Below are positions 1 to 11,108 of a stretch of 64,000 nt of DNA, in pieces (within the stretch, counting starts at the first letter, position 1; every line of letters starts with the position of its first letter). Where the stretch lies: NCBI GenBank assembly GCA_023614405.1, contig CM042697.1:467648744-467712743 (forward strand). Direction: 5' to 3'. Below the pieces are notes generated by a model. That model worked only from the letters and a program-made list of their open reading frames with translations. It searched no databases and was not told where the DNA came from. The DNA is from Avena insularis (taxonomy: Eukaryota > Streptophyta > Magnoliopsida > Poales > Poaceae). The translations under genes and the position numbers were made by a program.

Positions 1-893
1 TATCTCTTTCATGGCCCAAATATGTCCTTCTGTTTTCCGTGATGTCCCTGGCCATCGCAGCAGTTGCCCTGATATCTTCCATGCCAAAAACCCACTATTA
101 CATGCTCCTCGTGTTCGTGCCGCCACTGACAGTCGTTGGCATCATGTCTTTCTACGACGCTCATGCGAAGAAGGACGTCCACGGCGATGATCCCCAAAAC
201 ACTTTGGACGAGGAACGCTCATTTCAGCTCGCCGTAACCATCACATCCTTCTCCATAATGGGGGGTGTTTGCTGTCTCACTGGCTATCAGAAGAACTTCA
301 TGAACCGAGCCCATCACGATTACATCGAGGTCGCCATCTGCTTCATGTTCAGTGCATGCCTTACGGGCTTTGTGAACTTGCTCAGCAGGAAAGACTGGAA
401 AAAGACGGCAGTTGCCAGCGCCATCATGCTCTGCCTTCTGGTGTCCTCCCTGCTGATGGTAGCCACTACATTCCTCGGAGGGGCCGTGGCCGCAGCAGCC
501 GCCCTTCCTTTGGTCGTTGCAGCGGCTTGCTGGTTCGCCATGGAGTACCGTCGACTCCGGCGCAACGGCGGCATCGACAACGACCTGAACGAGGATGAAC
601 AACATGAGCTCAAGCCAATGTACACGCTGGCCCAGAGCACTATGCCCACCTCGTTCGGTATGGTCATGACAATATTCTCCGGCTTCCTCGGCGGTGTGGC
701 CAAGGGGAAAAATCTCGAGGTGTGCATCTTCTTCGCGGTGTCATGCTTCGTGTCTTCACTGATCCTGGGACTGTTCACATTCAGAGCCCCTCGGAAGGCT
801 AGCCTTGGTGCAACAGCTAAGGCACTGTACTACTTCACTCTTCTGCTATTTGGGTTGACGGCCGTCGCTCTGGTCCCACACGTGCTCTCCTAA
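1..893 (+). CDS. Multipass membrane protein, 5' end outside window
   Basis: The frame is open from the left edge to the TAA at 891-893. The first in-frame ATG is at 42, but upstream codons (for example SLSWPKYVLLFSV) continue the same hydrophobic helix, so the real start is probably left of the window. About 295 codons are visible, with roughly eight or nine hydrophobic segments. These include LAIAAVALISS, YYMLLVFVPPLTVVGIM, AICFMFSACLTGFVNLL, an alanine-rich pair near residues 150-180, and a C-terminal ALYYFTLLLFGLTAVAL. An acidic loop (DNDLNEDEQHELK) lies in the second half. I do not recognise the family; it looks like one of the grass multipass membrane proteins of unknown function. High GC3 and the absence of internal stops support a real, intact exon. 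Function is not inferred. Confidence 0.8.
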   Translation, partial: SLSWPKYVLLFSVMSLAIAAVALISSMPKTHYYMLLVFVPPLTVVGIMSFYDAHAKKDVHGDDPQNTLDEERSFQLAVTITSFSIMGGVCCLTGYQKNFMNRAHHDYIEVAICFMFSACLTGFVNLLSRKDWKKTAVASAIMLCLLVSSLLMVATTFLGGAVAAAAALPLVVAAACWFAMEYRRLRRNGGIDNDLNEDEQHELKPMYTLAQSTMPTSFGMVMTIFSGFLGGVAKGKNLEVCIFFAVSCFVSSLILGLFTFRAPRKASLGATAKALYYFTLLLFGLTAVALVPHVLS

Positions 894-1069
894 ATGAAGA
901 CACGTGGGCAGCTGGAAGAATGGGAGCGTCGGCTAATTCAGGTAGCTTGGCGCTCTTTGTCTTAACTAGCACAATGGCCCTCACAAATGCCAGCGCAACG
1001 TCTTTATGTTTTCGTGAAATAATTTTATAGTTTCTCAGATATTATTGTATTTCAGTATTAATTACTACA

Positions 1070-1075
1070 AATAAA
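1070..1075 (+). terminator. Poly(A) signal of the membrane-protein gene
   Basis: AATAAA lies about 177 bases after the stop codon, in an AT-rich stretch, the usual place for a plant near-upstream polyadenylation element. It supports reading 894-1100 as 3' UTR. Confidence 0.5.
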
Positions 1076-1099
1076 CGATTATTGGACGCAACATGTGAG

Positions 1100-1930
1100 T
1101 TAAAGTCCTAAACATGCCATTCAATGGTTGGATGCAACGATAATGGTCATGTTTGTGGTTTGTGTTAGGAAATGTTGCTTTCGAGAACCATTGTGTTGTT
1201 TGGATGTTGTCAAATGAGGGTTTTAAGTTAAAGATCATTGTTTCCTGCTGGTGCTCTCTACTAATGGATAGTTGTTTGTAATTCTTTTTCTTTTTAATTA
1301 ATTGGTTGTCATCTCAAATTTTTCTTTTTTTTGCGAATCTAAATTATAAGTATAGTTTGTCATGAATTATATATGGGGTGAACATATTCTCGGTTTGCAT
1401 TATACACGATTAGATCACCACAAAAAGTAGATGGGAGACGATGTTTGGTAACATGGTTCAACGATAAACGTTTGCATACATGGGGCATGCTTAACGTGAG
1501 CTCATCTCATGTACTATTATAGTACCATCGAACGACACGCATGTCGATCGAGTCCACAAATACATCAAATCTAAAATGCTATGCTAGTCTAGCAGCCACT
1601 ACCATGGATGATCTTGTGTCAACTTGTGTCAACTTGTGTCTCGTTCATTTTAGCTACTCTTGGTACCTTTATATATTAGGCCAGGTTATAAGTGCTTGAT
1701 TCCTATACCTAACCTACCGCGTAACTCAGGTAGATAGGCGCTGTTGACTTAATTTGGAAACTCTTCTGGACATGTTATAATACCGTTTTGGATTACTTGC
1801 ATGTATCTTAGGATTCAGAGAGGTCGAGAGAGCTCTTGTTTCTCCCCTTATTTAAAAACGTGCGTGCCATTTAAGGTGGTTGAAATTGATGTAAGGGACT
1901 AAGGGTACCATGCCAATATGTCATCATAGA
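1100..1930. other. Intergenic stretch, no gene seen
   Basis: AT-rich single-copy-looking DNA with no convincing reading frame. The only structure noted is a short tandem run of the 10-mer AACTTGTGTC, three units at 1611-1640, the first imperfect. Confidence 0.5.
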
Positions 1931-2084
1931 CTCCCTCCATCCTAAAAAAGACGTCGCGGATTTGTCTAATTTTTTTTTGCGGATAGCAAATTTGTCTAAA
2001 TTTGAATATATCTAAACACTATTTAGTATATAGATTCATCTAAATTTAGACAAACTCGCGACATCCTTTTCATTATGGAGAAAG
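1931..2084. mobile_element. Stowaway-type MITE (Tc1/mariner)
   Basis: The left end CTCCCTCCATCCTAAAAAAG and the right end, read on the other strand (TACTTTCTCCATAATGAAAA), are the standard Stowaway termini. The internal arms (GTCGCGGATTTGTCTAA against its complement near 2045-2065) fold into a long hairpin. About 155 bp, non-autonomous. The ends have drifted, so the TA target duplication is clear only on the right. Confidence 0.75.
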
Positions 2085-3222
2085 TACTTGTTTTGCTTGT
2101 TAGATTTCGCTGATCATGACATAGTGTGGAACTTGGCCAAGCATACATGATACTAGCTAGATGAAGATGTGTGTTCCACGTTGCCTGCTTGGCGTTGTCG
2201 CGCAGCGTAACCATAGTAGTACACTCGCAAACCCTTTGATATGTGACACAGTCCGACGTAACACATCTGTGATTTTAGTTTCACTATCCATGGCGGCACT
2301 CCAGCCCTCCACCTCTGTTGATGGCACCAAACTATGATATGTTAGCAGTCAGACCTTTTTGATCGCCTCCTGCTTCTCACTAATGATGGTTGACCAGTCG
2401 GTTGGAGGATAAAATATGGTTATCTAGATAGTTACGGTTAATTATAGTTTACATGTCAAAATTTACATTATCAAATCAATATAAATATATTTACTATAAA
2501 ATATAATATATCATAATGTATTTATTAAATATTGTAATTATCGATATATTATCTTATATATTTTGGTCAAAGTTAGTAAGTTTTGTTTTTACTAAATATT
2601 TACGCCATAATCATTGAAATGAAGAGAATAGTTTTTTATTCTTCCTCTGTTCCCTTTGAGTTGTCCTTCATTGTGTGATTTTTGTGTGGATCCACATGGA
2701 AGAGAAATATAGTCGCAAGTGGCCTCACCATGGGTCCTTTTAACCAGGCTTAAGTCTATAGTATATGTAGTAAAAGAACAAGTGAAACTACACGTTTTAA
2801 TTGGTACTCACTCCGTCCAAGAAAATAAGGCCGAGTTTGTGATAGCGTTTTAATTGGAACTACATGAACCAAAAAAAAAATCTAAATAATTTCAACTTTG
2901 AACAAAATTTCAAATCTGAATGTTTTTAAATTAAAAAATTTGAATAATTTTCAAAATCTGAAAAAAAAATTATAATCATAAAAATGTTGTAAACAAACCG
3001 AAAATAATCTGAAAAAAAAAGAAAAAAAGGAAAAAAGGAGAAACCGCGAACTGGGCCGGCCAGGCTGGCCCATACCACACGCGGGAGGTGTGCGGCGCAT
3101 GGTAAGAGACGACCTGATCGGCACATAGGGTTTTCCGTCGCCACCTATGGTCGTTAATGAGCCATCAGGGCAGCACCACTAGTTGGTACTAGCCGCCGAA
3201 GCTATATGTGTGCCACCTAGGA
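2085..3222. other. Intergenic AT-rich DNA with MITE-like debris
   Basis: No gene is supported. At 2805-2830 there is an isolated Stowaway-like end (TACTCACTCCGTCCAAGAAA) without a clear partner. From 2870 to 3030 the sequence is a run of A-rich, AAATTTGAA-like words. It is followed by GGGCCGGCCAGGCTGGCCC at 3053-3071, a composition common in grass DNA transposons. A similar A-rich run recurs at 7800-8150. Confidence 0.4.
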
Positions 3223-3231
3223 AAAAAATTA

Positions 3232-4431
3232 GAGTAAAATAGATGGTTGGTCATCCAACTTGTCGGCGGTGTTTACTTTGATCACCGTACTTCAGGAATA
3301 TCAATTTATGGTAACTAAATACGACTAAGTGGCTTATCTACTGTCATTAGTGCAAATTGAGCGGTGTATTTGATGATATGGCGAGCTACAGGCCTGTTGT
3401 CAGTCCCTGTTTGTGTTTCATTTTGAATGAAACGCCAAATTCTTTTGTCTTGCTTTCGCACGAAGGCCCTTTCTCAATTCCCCGCATAAAAATACCCTGA
3501 CTGCCCCGCTGCTCCTCTCTTCTCTGGCCCGCTTGGCGCGATGTATGCTGCCGTCTAGTCGCTCTAGCAGTCATCGACACGCCACTGTTTCCCTCACTGC
3601 CGCCTCCCTCCCCACCATCCCTAGCACCCCCACCAACTATGCTTCCCGATGTTCGCCGCGACAGACGAGCTACAGGGCTCACCGAACGGAAGGAGCAGAA
3701 AGTCCGGCGACCTCCGGTCCCTGGACTCTTGAAAGAGGGTAACTCGCACACATTCACATGGGTCGGCGGCATGATTTGGCGACTCGGATTCACGCGGACA
3801 TGACGACGGCGGCGGTGAGAGCTGGCGCCTTGCACACGCGCAGGCTGACAACGGGATCTGCCGGGTACAGGCTCTGTTTGGCCTAACCCCGATACCTTGC
3901 TCCTTGCTGGTCCCATGTGTGCGTGTGTGGTAGTAGATCGATTAGGCCAGCTTCTGTACGTGTGCATTTCGCCCGAGGCTAGCTGTGCACAGGACATTCA
4001 AGCATGGACGGTCACTCCATGTCATGCATAAGCATACCAGAGCGCCATGTTGTCCGGGTTGGTGCGGACACGGAAGAAGACGGTGCCAACGCCGAGCCCA
4101 CCGCTGACGGCCTGTGCGCCCCCCTGGGTTGCGGGATCACCGTGCGGGAGAAATGGTCAGGAGTTGGATGTTGGAGACGAAGTGTTGGAGAAGATAAGAG
4201 AAGGTGGTTAGCAAATGAGTATAAGGAGGGTCTTTCTGCAAACATCGCACTACTGATAATAGGCCTCACAGCTCGCTACGTCATCAAATACACCACTTAA
4301 ATTAATTTGCAGCGGTGACCGTAGATAAGCATCTGAGTCGTATTTAGTTACCGTAAATTGGTATTTCTAAAATACGGTGACTGAAGTAAACACGGACGAA
4401 CAAGTTCGATGACCAACCATGTATTTTACTC
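3232..4431. mobile_element. Mutator-like element with long TIRs (non-autonomous, possible Pack-MULE)
   Basis: The ends form terminal inverted repeats of about 170 bp: 3232-3402 begins GAGTAAAATAGATGGTTGGT, and the complement of 4255-4431 begins GAGTAAAATACATGGTTGGT and stays alignable throughout. The nine flanking bases are AAAAAATTA on the left (3223-3231) and AAAAATTTA on the right (4432-4440), one mismatch, matching the 9-bp duplication of Mutator elements. The interior (about 3480-4250) is GC-rich and unlike the AT-rich TIRs, and no transposase is visible. An open frame runs 4004-4300 on the plus strand. On the minus strand a stretch ending near 4028 has strong third-position GC. Either could be captured gene sequence, but I cannot name a source. 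Confidence 0.8.
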
Positions 4432-4440
4432 AAAAATTTA

Positions 4441-5518
4441 TGCCTCCTGGGTCGCTCGCGCAAGCGTCTCCGGAGGCCTCTCCAAACGTATTTTCTGCCA
4501 AATCTGACCATTTTGCGAAACTTTAACCGAATCTGACCTCTTCCCAAAACTAATTCGGAATCTGATCCCTAGGATCGGCGTCATTTTAAACGGAGCCGAG
4601 GTTATACAGGTTGGCGTCAACACGTGACAACAGGAGGGCAAACTAGGAAGGTCAACAACACTTTTTCGCACGCAAAAGCGTGTCATGCGGGAGGCGCAGC
4701 AGTGCTACGGGTTAGCAGGCAAGGCGGCATTGCAGTGGTGCTGGCGAGGCAACGCTGCGGTGCAAGGAGGTGGTTTGGTAGGCGGGGGTGACGGGAGGCG
4801 ATGGCAGCTGCGCAGGCCCAATTTGTGCTTGTACTAGGCCGTCAGTGCTACGACCAACGCGTGCGCCTGTCGCTTGTTGCTGGTGCATGCTGCTGGCCAA
4901 CAGTCTGGGCAATGATTGTCAACCAGGCATGGAAGATCTGGAGACACTAGCGACGGCTCTGCGCACTCGATCTTCATGAAACCTTCGTGGAGACGTTGAT
5001 GTAGTGGCATGTTCCTCTCCTCCTCACGTTGTTCTTGTCCGATAACGCTCTGCGCCATTCTTCTCCTTAGAGGCATTGTCTTTGGGCTAGACATCGGTTG
5101 GGGAATAAGTGGTTTTGCGGGTGGTGGTACTGCTATCTCTCCGATGACCGACAATCGGTAATGTGGCGCCACAGAGAGACCGACGACCGTCGATGTTGCG
5201 GCGCGACTAAGTAGCCAAGGATGCCGGCGACCGACCCTATTGTGGCGTGGCTATATGGACGGTGACCGGACATGTTGCAACACGGCTGGGGTCCTTGGTT
5301 GGTGGTGTTGTAGATGTGGGCTCGTCCTGGTTGTATTGGTTTTCCGATAATAAACTCGTCAACTCTGTAAGAGCTTCTTTATAATCAATGAATGTAGTAC
5401 CTCTCAATGCATGAGGTAAGGTCACCATCTGGCATCGAGTGAACTAGCCATGGGTGCCGCCTGCCGCGGTTACCTGAGGTAGAAGAGTCATTGTGGCGGC
5501 GGTGTGTGCGTTTGAGAC
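4441..5518. other. Non-coding, repeat-like DNA
   Basis: No supported gene. 4460-4690 contains CTGATCCCTAGGATCGGCGT and related words that look like a dispersed grass repeat. 4700-5500 is moderately GC-rich with short frames only. Confidence 0.3.
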
Positions 5519-5990
5519 TTTTTTGGGGGGAAATTCCACCAGTCTATTAATAATCATCAACAATAGTATAAAGAGCCTTAAAAGTAATAGAAATTGGAAA
5601 TTGGCCATTGCACCACCTAACGATGACTACAGATGCTCGCACGAGCCGGAGCCAGGCTTGTCATAGTTGGGCTTGTTATAGTACACAGAGGCAAGTCGTC
5701 ATGCTAAGGCCCCATAGAACCAGCACACTAGAGTAATAACCATCGCCGAAAATAAAAATCGTAGATCAAAAGAGACTAACCTTAAACCCCATCGACGAAT
5801 AGGGAAAATGATCGGATCCCAAGATATCCGTCGGACACACGACTCCACGCGTCCTACACTGGTGCTAGTTGCACCACCAAAACGAGGTTAGGAATGGGAG
5901 GGCCTTATTCTGACTTCACGATGCAGTCGCCGCCTCAACATCCTGAGAAAGACACTGAAAAAAGGCTAAACAAAAACAAAAATCCTCTCA
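5519..5990 (-). repeat. Dispersed repeat, non-LTR-like 3' end (copy 1)
   Basis: Read on the minus strand this stretch ends in a short A run (complement of the T run at 5520). It is alignable with 30500-30980 plus 32224-32330 on the plus strand: both contain a TTTTCAGTGTTTTTTCAGGA-like block, a CTTAGCATGACGACTT-like block and a TGTAGTCATCGTTAGG-like block in the same order. The layout resembles the 3' end of a non-LTR element, but no coding sequence is present. It abuts the CACTA transposase remnant at about 5990, where homology to that gene stops. Confidence 0.5.
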
Positions 5991-6930
5991 CCCATCAATG
6001 GGGTGTCTCAACATCGAGTCTTTCTTGCGGTCTTTTTTATGCCATCGCAACAACTTGGCATGCCCCTTGTTTTTAAAAAAATGTTTCAACCGTGGTATTA
6101 TAGGAGCATACCACATAACCTTGGCAGAAACCCTCTTCCTAGGTTGCTCGCCCTCAACATCACCAGGGTCATCTCGTCTGATCTTATACCGCAGTGTAGT
6201 GCATATCGGTCATTTATCTAAATTCTCGTACTCCTCACCGTGGTAGAGGATGCAGTCATTAATGCATTCATGTATCTTCTGCACCTCTAATTCTAGAGGG
6301 CAGACAACCTTCTTTGCTTCGTACGTACTGGCAATCAATTCATTATTCTTTGAAAGCTTCATTTACATTATTTTCACTATCTTCTCAAACCCATTATCAG
6401 ATAAATTATTCTCTGCCTTCCATTGCATCAATTCCAGTGTGGTACCGAGCTTTGTGTTGTCATCTTCGCAATTTGGGTACAATATTTTTTTGTGATCCTC
6501 TAACATGCGCTTCAACTTCAACTTCTCAGTTTCACTTTCGCATTCTCTCTGTGCATCAACAATGGCCCGATGAATATCATCAACGAGCTCATCATCGGGC
6601 GCCTCTTTATCTTCAGCTTCGCCAGTTGTATCACCGGATTCTCTCTGTGTATATCCGTATTTAGGAAACATATGATGATAGTTGTCATCATCCTATTCTT
6701 CTTTATTGTCTTCCATCATAATCCCTCTTTCTCCGTGTTTGGTCCAACAATTGTAGCTGGGCATGAAACCGTGTTGAAGCAGGTGGGTGTGAAGGGTTCT
6801 CGAGGAAGAGTAATCCTTCTGATTCCGACATTTAACACATAAAACCGCTACTTCTGTTTGCCTCAGCCACACCGATAAAATTATGAGGGCCCGCAATGAA
6901 CTCGCCAGTGCGTCGGTCACCGTACATCCA
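5991..6930 (-). pseudogene. CACTA transposase (Tnp2 type), N-terminal remnant
   Basis: The minus-strand reading shows the usual grass CACTA transposase opening. It has a WMYGDRRTGEFIAG start near 6927, then CRNQKDYSSSRTLHTHLLQ and GFMPSYNCWTKHGERG (6690-6840). Next come an acidic linker, LYPNCEDDNTKLGTTLE near 6410-6460, and further down VVCPLELEVQKIH, CILYHGEEYENLD, PRKRVSAKVMWYAPIIPR and LLRWHKKDRKKDSM. The parts lie in different frames. A small deletion after GFMC breaks the first block, at least one stop follows EENLD-type sequence near 6220, and the gene is cut at about 5990 before the catalytic core. It is not functional. Family assignment is firm from motif order. Confidence 0.85.
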
Positions 6931-7224
6931 TTGTCGGTTTTAAAAAATAATTATATTTATGAAAAACGATTACAGAACATCTAGAGAAATGACCACTGTA
7001 CATTGACACATGCATTTTATCAATGACAGATAAAAGGATTAAGTTGCACGCTAACCTCGATCGAGGAGGAAAGAAAGAGGAGAAAGCTTAAGTGTGACTC
7101 GGGCACTTGTGCATTTCATCGAGCGCCTCTTGTGTATAGAAGGGAAAAACTAAGCAACATACATCACTTGTGCATAGAGGGGAAAAACAAACCAGCTCAC
7201 ACAAGCATGTGGAGCTAGGGTGCT

Positions 7225-7350
7225 ATATATATACAACATGGATCTTTAGTCCCGGTTCGTACCAAAAACCGGGACTAAATATCTACGCCAGCGGCCACGT
7301 GTGGCTATACACTTTTAGTCCCGGTTTATGCCACGAATCGAGACTAAAGG
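7225..7350. repeat. CACTA subterminal repeats (TTTAGTCCCGGTT family)
   Basis: TTTAGTCCCGGTTCGTACC is followed by its inverted form (AAACCGGGACTAAA), then TTTTAGTCCCGGTTTATGCC and CGAGACTAAAGG. Such short inverted arrays are the transposase-binding region next to CACTA termini. Their position between terminus and transposase fits the element. Confidence 0.7.
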
Positions 7351-7502
7351 TCCAGCATGAACTGGGACAGATCGTCACCCTGTCCTGTGCGTCGTCTTGG
7401 CCTTACGAATCAGAACTAATGTGAGCCCTAGTCCCCTATTCGTGAAGGAACCAAAACTGATGGCTCGAAATAGTTTCAACGGAAGGCTTATTTTTACTAG
7501 TG

Positions 7503-8291
7503 ACCGACGACGAATGGCCGTGGTTCGCCACACGTCCAGGTTCTATGGCCACCGGAGGCAGAGCACTAGCGAAGAAACATAATCCTAGATGAATTTAGCT
7601 GGTAGCTCCGGTGATTCACCTTAGATTTAACTAGTAGCTGGCTAAATGAGAGACCTCCTTTTTGAGACTTTGAGTGAGATAAGGCTAAAAAAGGGGAAGC
7701 CCTGAAGAATGTTGATCGATCAGTGTGAACCATACATAGGGAACAGCTCGCATCGCTTCTGCCCAGACGTATGGGCGGCAGCCTGTTAGTTTGTTTTCTC
7801 TATTTTATTGTTTTTTCTAGAAAATGTGAAAATTTGAATATTTTTTGAAAAATGGATATCTGAACAGTTATGAAATAAAAAATTCAAATACGAACAAATT
7901 TCAAATTTGAACAAATACGAAATCTGAACAAATTCAAAAATATTTAGGTTCTAAAATTGTTAAAATTTTGAAAAAGGTCCAGATATTAAAAATGTTCGGA
8001 TATTTGAATTAAAAAATATTTAGATTTCAAAATTATTCACATTTAGAAAAATAGGTTTTGAAAAATGTTCATATAAAAAATAGGAAACATAAAGTAAAAA
8101 AGGAAAACATACAGTAAAAAATAAAAAATAAAAAACTCGCATGTCCAAACGGGCCGCAACCAACGCAGTCAATTTAAAGGCGGGGGCGAAGGTGACTGGA
8201 GTTAAAGCTGGGGGCTCTTGGGCTTAGCACTGTTCGGTTTTACTACAATATTTTGGTCAACTGAGCCCAGTGACCGAGGTCTCCGAACTAA
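7503..8291. other. Intergenic DNA with A-rich tract
   Basis: No gene seen. 7800-8130 is an A-rich run built of AAATTTGAA- and AAAATGTT-like words, similar in character to 2870-3030. Confidence 0.35.
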
Positions 8292-8511
8292 ATGTGGTTC
8301 GTTTGGCAATCCATTAAAGTGTGACATTTATAAAAAGTTTGGCTGCAAATTTTAAATCTAAACTTTGGCAAAAGTTGGTAAATTTGGTGATTCTATAACC
8401 ATAGAGATAATAAAATATAGCAAGCCAAAGTGTGGTACAAACAAAGCATATGCAAAGTATGGTTAGCCAAAGTTTGGCTTGTCAATGTGTGGCTGTCAAC
8501 CAAACAACCCC
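8292..8511. mobile_element. Probable PIF/Harbinger-like MITE
   Basis: A 220-bp unit between TAA trinucleotides (8289-8291 and 8512-8514). The left end has GTGGTTCGTTTGG and the right end, on the other strand, GGGGTTGTTTGG. Inner words such as AAAGTTTGGCT recur in inverted order. The ends are imperfect, so this is a moderate call. Confidence 0.4.
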
Positions 8512-8643
8512 TAAAACCGAACTTTTTGTCCTATGTTTCTTCGGTTTTGGTCGAAATTGCTTAGAGCATTCTCTAGTGAACGTTGAATCGGATCCAACTA
8601 ATCCTACTGACTTTATCAAAACGACTGAAATGCTGAAATTCTA

Positions 8644-9519
8644 GAGAGAATTCCTTATTTGACACTGCCTAAAATTTCTTCCCTCTTTGACATCATATCA
8701 AATTTTGTTTTCCTATATGACATTGCCATGTGTTCTGTTAGCCTCTTTCGTCAGTTTTTCTTTTCTCGGACCAACTACCCATGTAGGTAATCGATGTGCA
8801 ATGCTAGAAAAAAAGAGTTGACCAAATTCTCTCATCACTATCCAAAGAAACCCCGGCTCGTTGCCTATCCCCGACCTGATCGATATGTAGAGGCGGCGCA
8901 CACTGTACCTGTGACTGCGGATAGCCGCGCTATGGTGGGTTCCCCAGGCACCGCGGCGAACTGTGGCCATGTCATTGCTCAGGACGGTCATAGGCGCACA
9001 TCGGCGGAGGGCAAGCATGGCGGGGATGCGGACAACAGGCAAGGCGCGGTGGAGGAGGGTAACGGCGCCGCGGAGGAGCGCCCGTCGGCGAGCTCAGCTG
9101 CATGCTCGGCTGCAGCCTACATGGTTGGGTGCGGGCGTGCGGCTGCAGGCTTAGCCGATGATATCTGCCGCATGTGCTCGTTTGTAGATCTCTGTCTAAA
9201 CGATGTATTTTGTCTCCGTAACTTCACAGATTGAGTGTACATGTTCCACCCCTTCATTATTCTAATGTGTTATGCATAAGTGAACTTAGGAATTCATTTA
9301 GTTTCGTATTTATATATTGGATGCCAAATTTTGGTCACATAATACACAAGGGGCAAAAGCGTCTTTTCATGTCCCCATTTAACACGGTTAGTGCCAAGAA
9401 TGAACAAGAGTGTCATATAGGGATTTTTTTTTGACATGGTATCAAATAGGGAAGAAAAACTTTTCTAGTGTCAAATAGAGAATTCAATTTTTAGTCAGAG
9501 TCAAATAAGTAATTCTCTC
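8644..9519. mobile_element. Second Mutator-like element with long TIRs (non-autonomous)
   Basis: The ends GAGAGAATTCCTTATTTGAC (left) and, on the other strand, GAGAGAATTACTTATTTGAC (right) begin inverted repeats that can be followed for more than 100 bp. Flanking nonamers are GAAATTCTA (8635-8643) and GAAATTCTG (9520-9528), one mismatch. The interior (8850-9170) is GC-rich with an open frame at 8794-9234 on the plus strand and no transposase. This suggests captured genic DNA, source unknown. Confidence 0.8.
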
Positions 9520-9639
9520 GAAATTCTGTGCATCGAAAAGGTTGCCTCCACAAGCCTGCAGAGGTCAGCACTCACCTCGTCGTTAATATGCACGAAGTTA
9601 CTCGTTGATTATCATGTCCTAAATTTTTTGGGATGACAT

Positions 9640-10890
9640 ATTTCGTGGAAATTGTATGGTAAGAACACAAAGTGGGAGTTTAATATACATATGAAATCCT
9701 CTTCGACAAGTCGGCGAGAAACACCAGCATGTTTGTTGTCCTTTGGATGCATAAAGTAGCTCTTCTGCAGATGTGATTGCCATGAAAATTCAATTGACGC
9801 GGACAGAAATTTACTGTGGGAACAGGGTTGAAATTCATTAACCTCCGTGCAACGAATAAAAGTTGGACTTGCAATCTTAGTACTGTACACTAAATTTGAA
9901 ACTTTTCTAGGACCCTTGGCCCGTGTTTTAAGTTGTTGGGAGCCAAACAAAGTGAAGATCGATATTTCAAAGAAACAAAGAAGAAACACGTTCTAAGTGC
10001 TAGCACAAAGTGGATGTTTAATATGCGAAAGTTTCCAAAGCCATCTCTACAAGTACGCGGGAAACATCCACATGATATTGTCTTTCGTATGCACAAAGCA
10101 GCTCATGTGCATGTGAACTTTCTCCATCGAAATTAAGTTGATTCTGGGCTATTTTTTGTCGTGCGATCACAAGGTGTAAGCTCTATGTAGCGAAGTTCAC
10201 AAAACAAAAAACTTTCACTTCCATGTGACAAAAAATGGATTTACAATCCGTTAAACTAATTTGAAATTCCTTTAGGACCTTCGGCATGTGTATTAAGTTG
10301 TCGAAAGCCAAACAAAGTGTAAGAGGCTAAACTTGATACTGAAAGCAAAAAAAACAAACGTGTTCTTGATATCAAGAGAATTCACATGTCGAGCAAAGCC
10401 ATACAAGATCCGAACGACCTCAGAACCATGTAGAATGTAAGTCAATTCCGGTAAATTTAGGAAAAAGTTTTGTCTCAAACCTGCTCCCTGCCGAATGACA
10501 TGTGTAGCACGATAAACATCTTCCCTGGTTCCTGAATTTTGTCTTCTGGAAACAAGAAAACGAACTAGCCTACAGAATTTTTTTTTGAAGATGAAGCAGC
10601 TTATAAAAAATAGTCTGAAGCTTTAACAGCAGTATGCATATATATATAGAGAGAGAGAGGAGAGGAGGGGAGAGAGATGCTAATTACGAGTAACGACTAA
10701 CCTTGCCAAAACTGAAGCCCAACGAAGAGCTCCATGGTCACCCTCACGAACACACCAGTATGCATATTGTGTCTCAGAGAGAGAAGCTTCAATGCTCTAT
10801 GAAACGTTCCTGATGCCTGATAGCAGTCGGCGGTAGACTTAGTATTGTATGTATAAATTAAACTTAACGGTTCCCGAGTCCAGAACACAG
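9640..10890 (-). pseudogene. Diverged tandem exon-like units, possible gene remnant
   Basis: Three related segments lie near 9690-9790, 10030-10130 and 10720-10810, anchored at 9721, 10064 and 10752. The spacings are 343 and 688 bp, about one and two periods. On the minus strand they encode related peptides: AEELLYASK, AHELLCAYERQYHVDVSRVL and ALKLLSLRHNMHTGVFVRV. Non-coding spacers also align between units (for example TTGAAACTTTTCTAGGACCC near 9896 with its diverged partner near 10261). The 10.7-kb unit is followed on the minus strand by CAAGGTTAGT, a good 5' splice site, and preceded by an AG. The 10.4-kb segment encodes ELTYILHGSEVVRILYGFAR, an unrelated-looking exon. This may be a decayed helical-repeat gene; I do not recognise the family. 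Confidence 0.35.
10637..10680. repeat. AT/AG microsatellite
   Basis: A TATATATATA run passes directly into a GAGAGAGAG/GAGGAGGGG purine run. Confidence 0.8.
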
Positions 10891-10961
10891 ACCCGCGACC
10901 CGAATCATTTCAATGACCGGGTCTGTTCGAGAAATACAGTATACTGTATGCCTGATAGCAG

Positions 10962-11108
10962 GATTTTGTGATTTCTACCTCACTTATTCGAGATTTTTCT
11001 AAAGATTGTGGTCAGGTTGCAGATTCGGTTTGTAAGAGATCCTTTTGGGCCGTAGATGGAAGACCTCTTTCATGTGCGATGAGGGATCTTAATAGACATG
11101 ATCTGTAA
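10962..11108 (+). other. Candidate exon fragment beside the 11-kb insertion site
   Basis: After the acceptor-like GATAGCAG a frame of 48 codons stays open, with codons for RDFSKDCGQVADSVCKRSFW and a following VDGRPLSCAMRDLNR, and ends in TAA inside the target duplication at 11097-11111. Codon choice looks genic but no family is recognised. The downstream continuation on the far side of the nest (25566 on) shows no clear extension. Confidence 0.25.

Larger units (their letters stand above)
5991..7502 (-). mobile_element. Truncated CACTA (En/Spm) transposon
   Basis: On the minus strand the element starts with CACTAGTAAAAATAAG (complement of 7487-7502), a CACTA terminus. Subterminal repeats follow at 7225-7345, then a transposase pseudogene. 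Its 3' part is missing: homology ends near 5990 against another repeat, so this is a 5' remnant of a once longer element. Confidence 0.75.
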
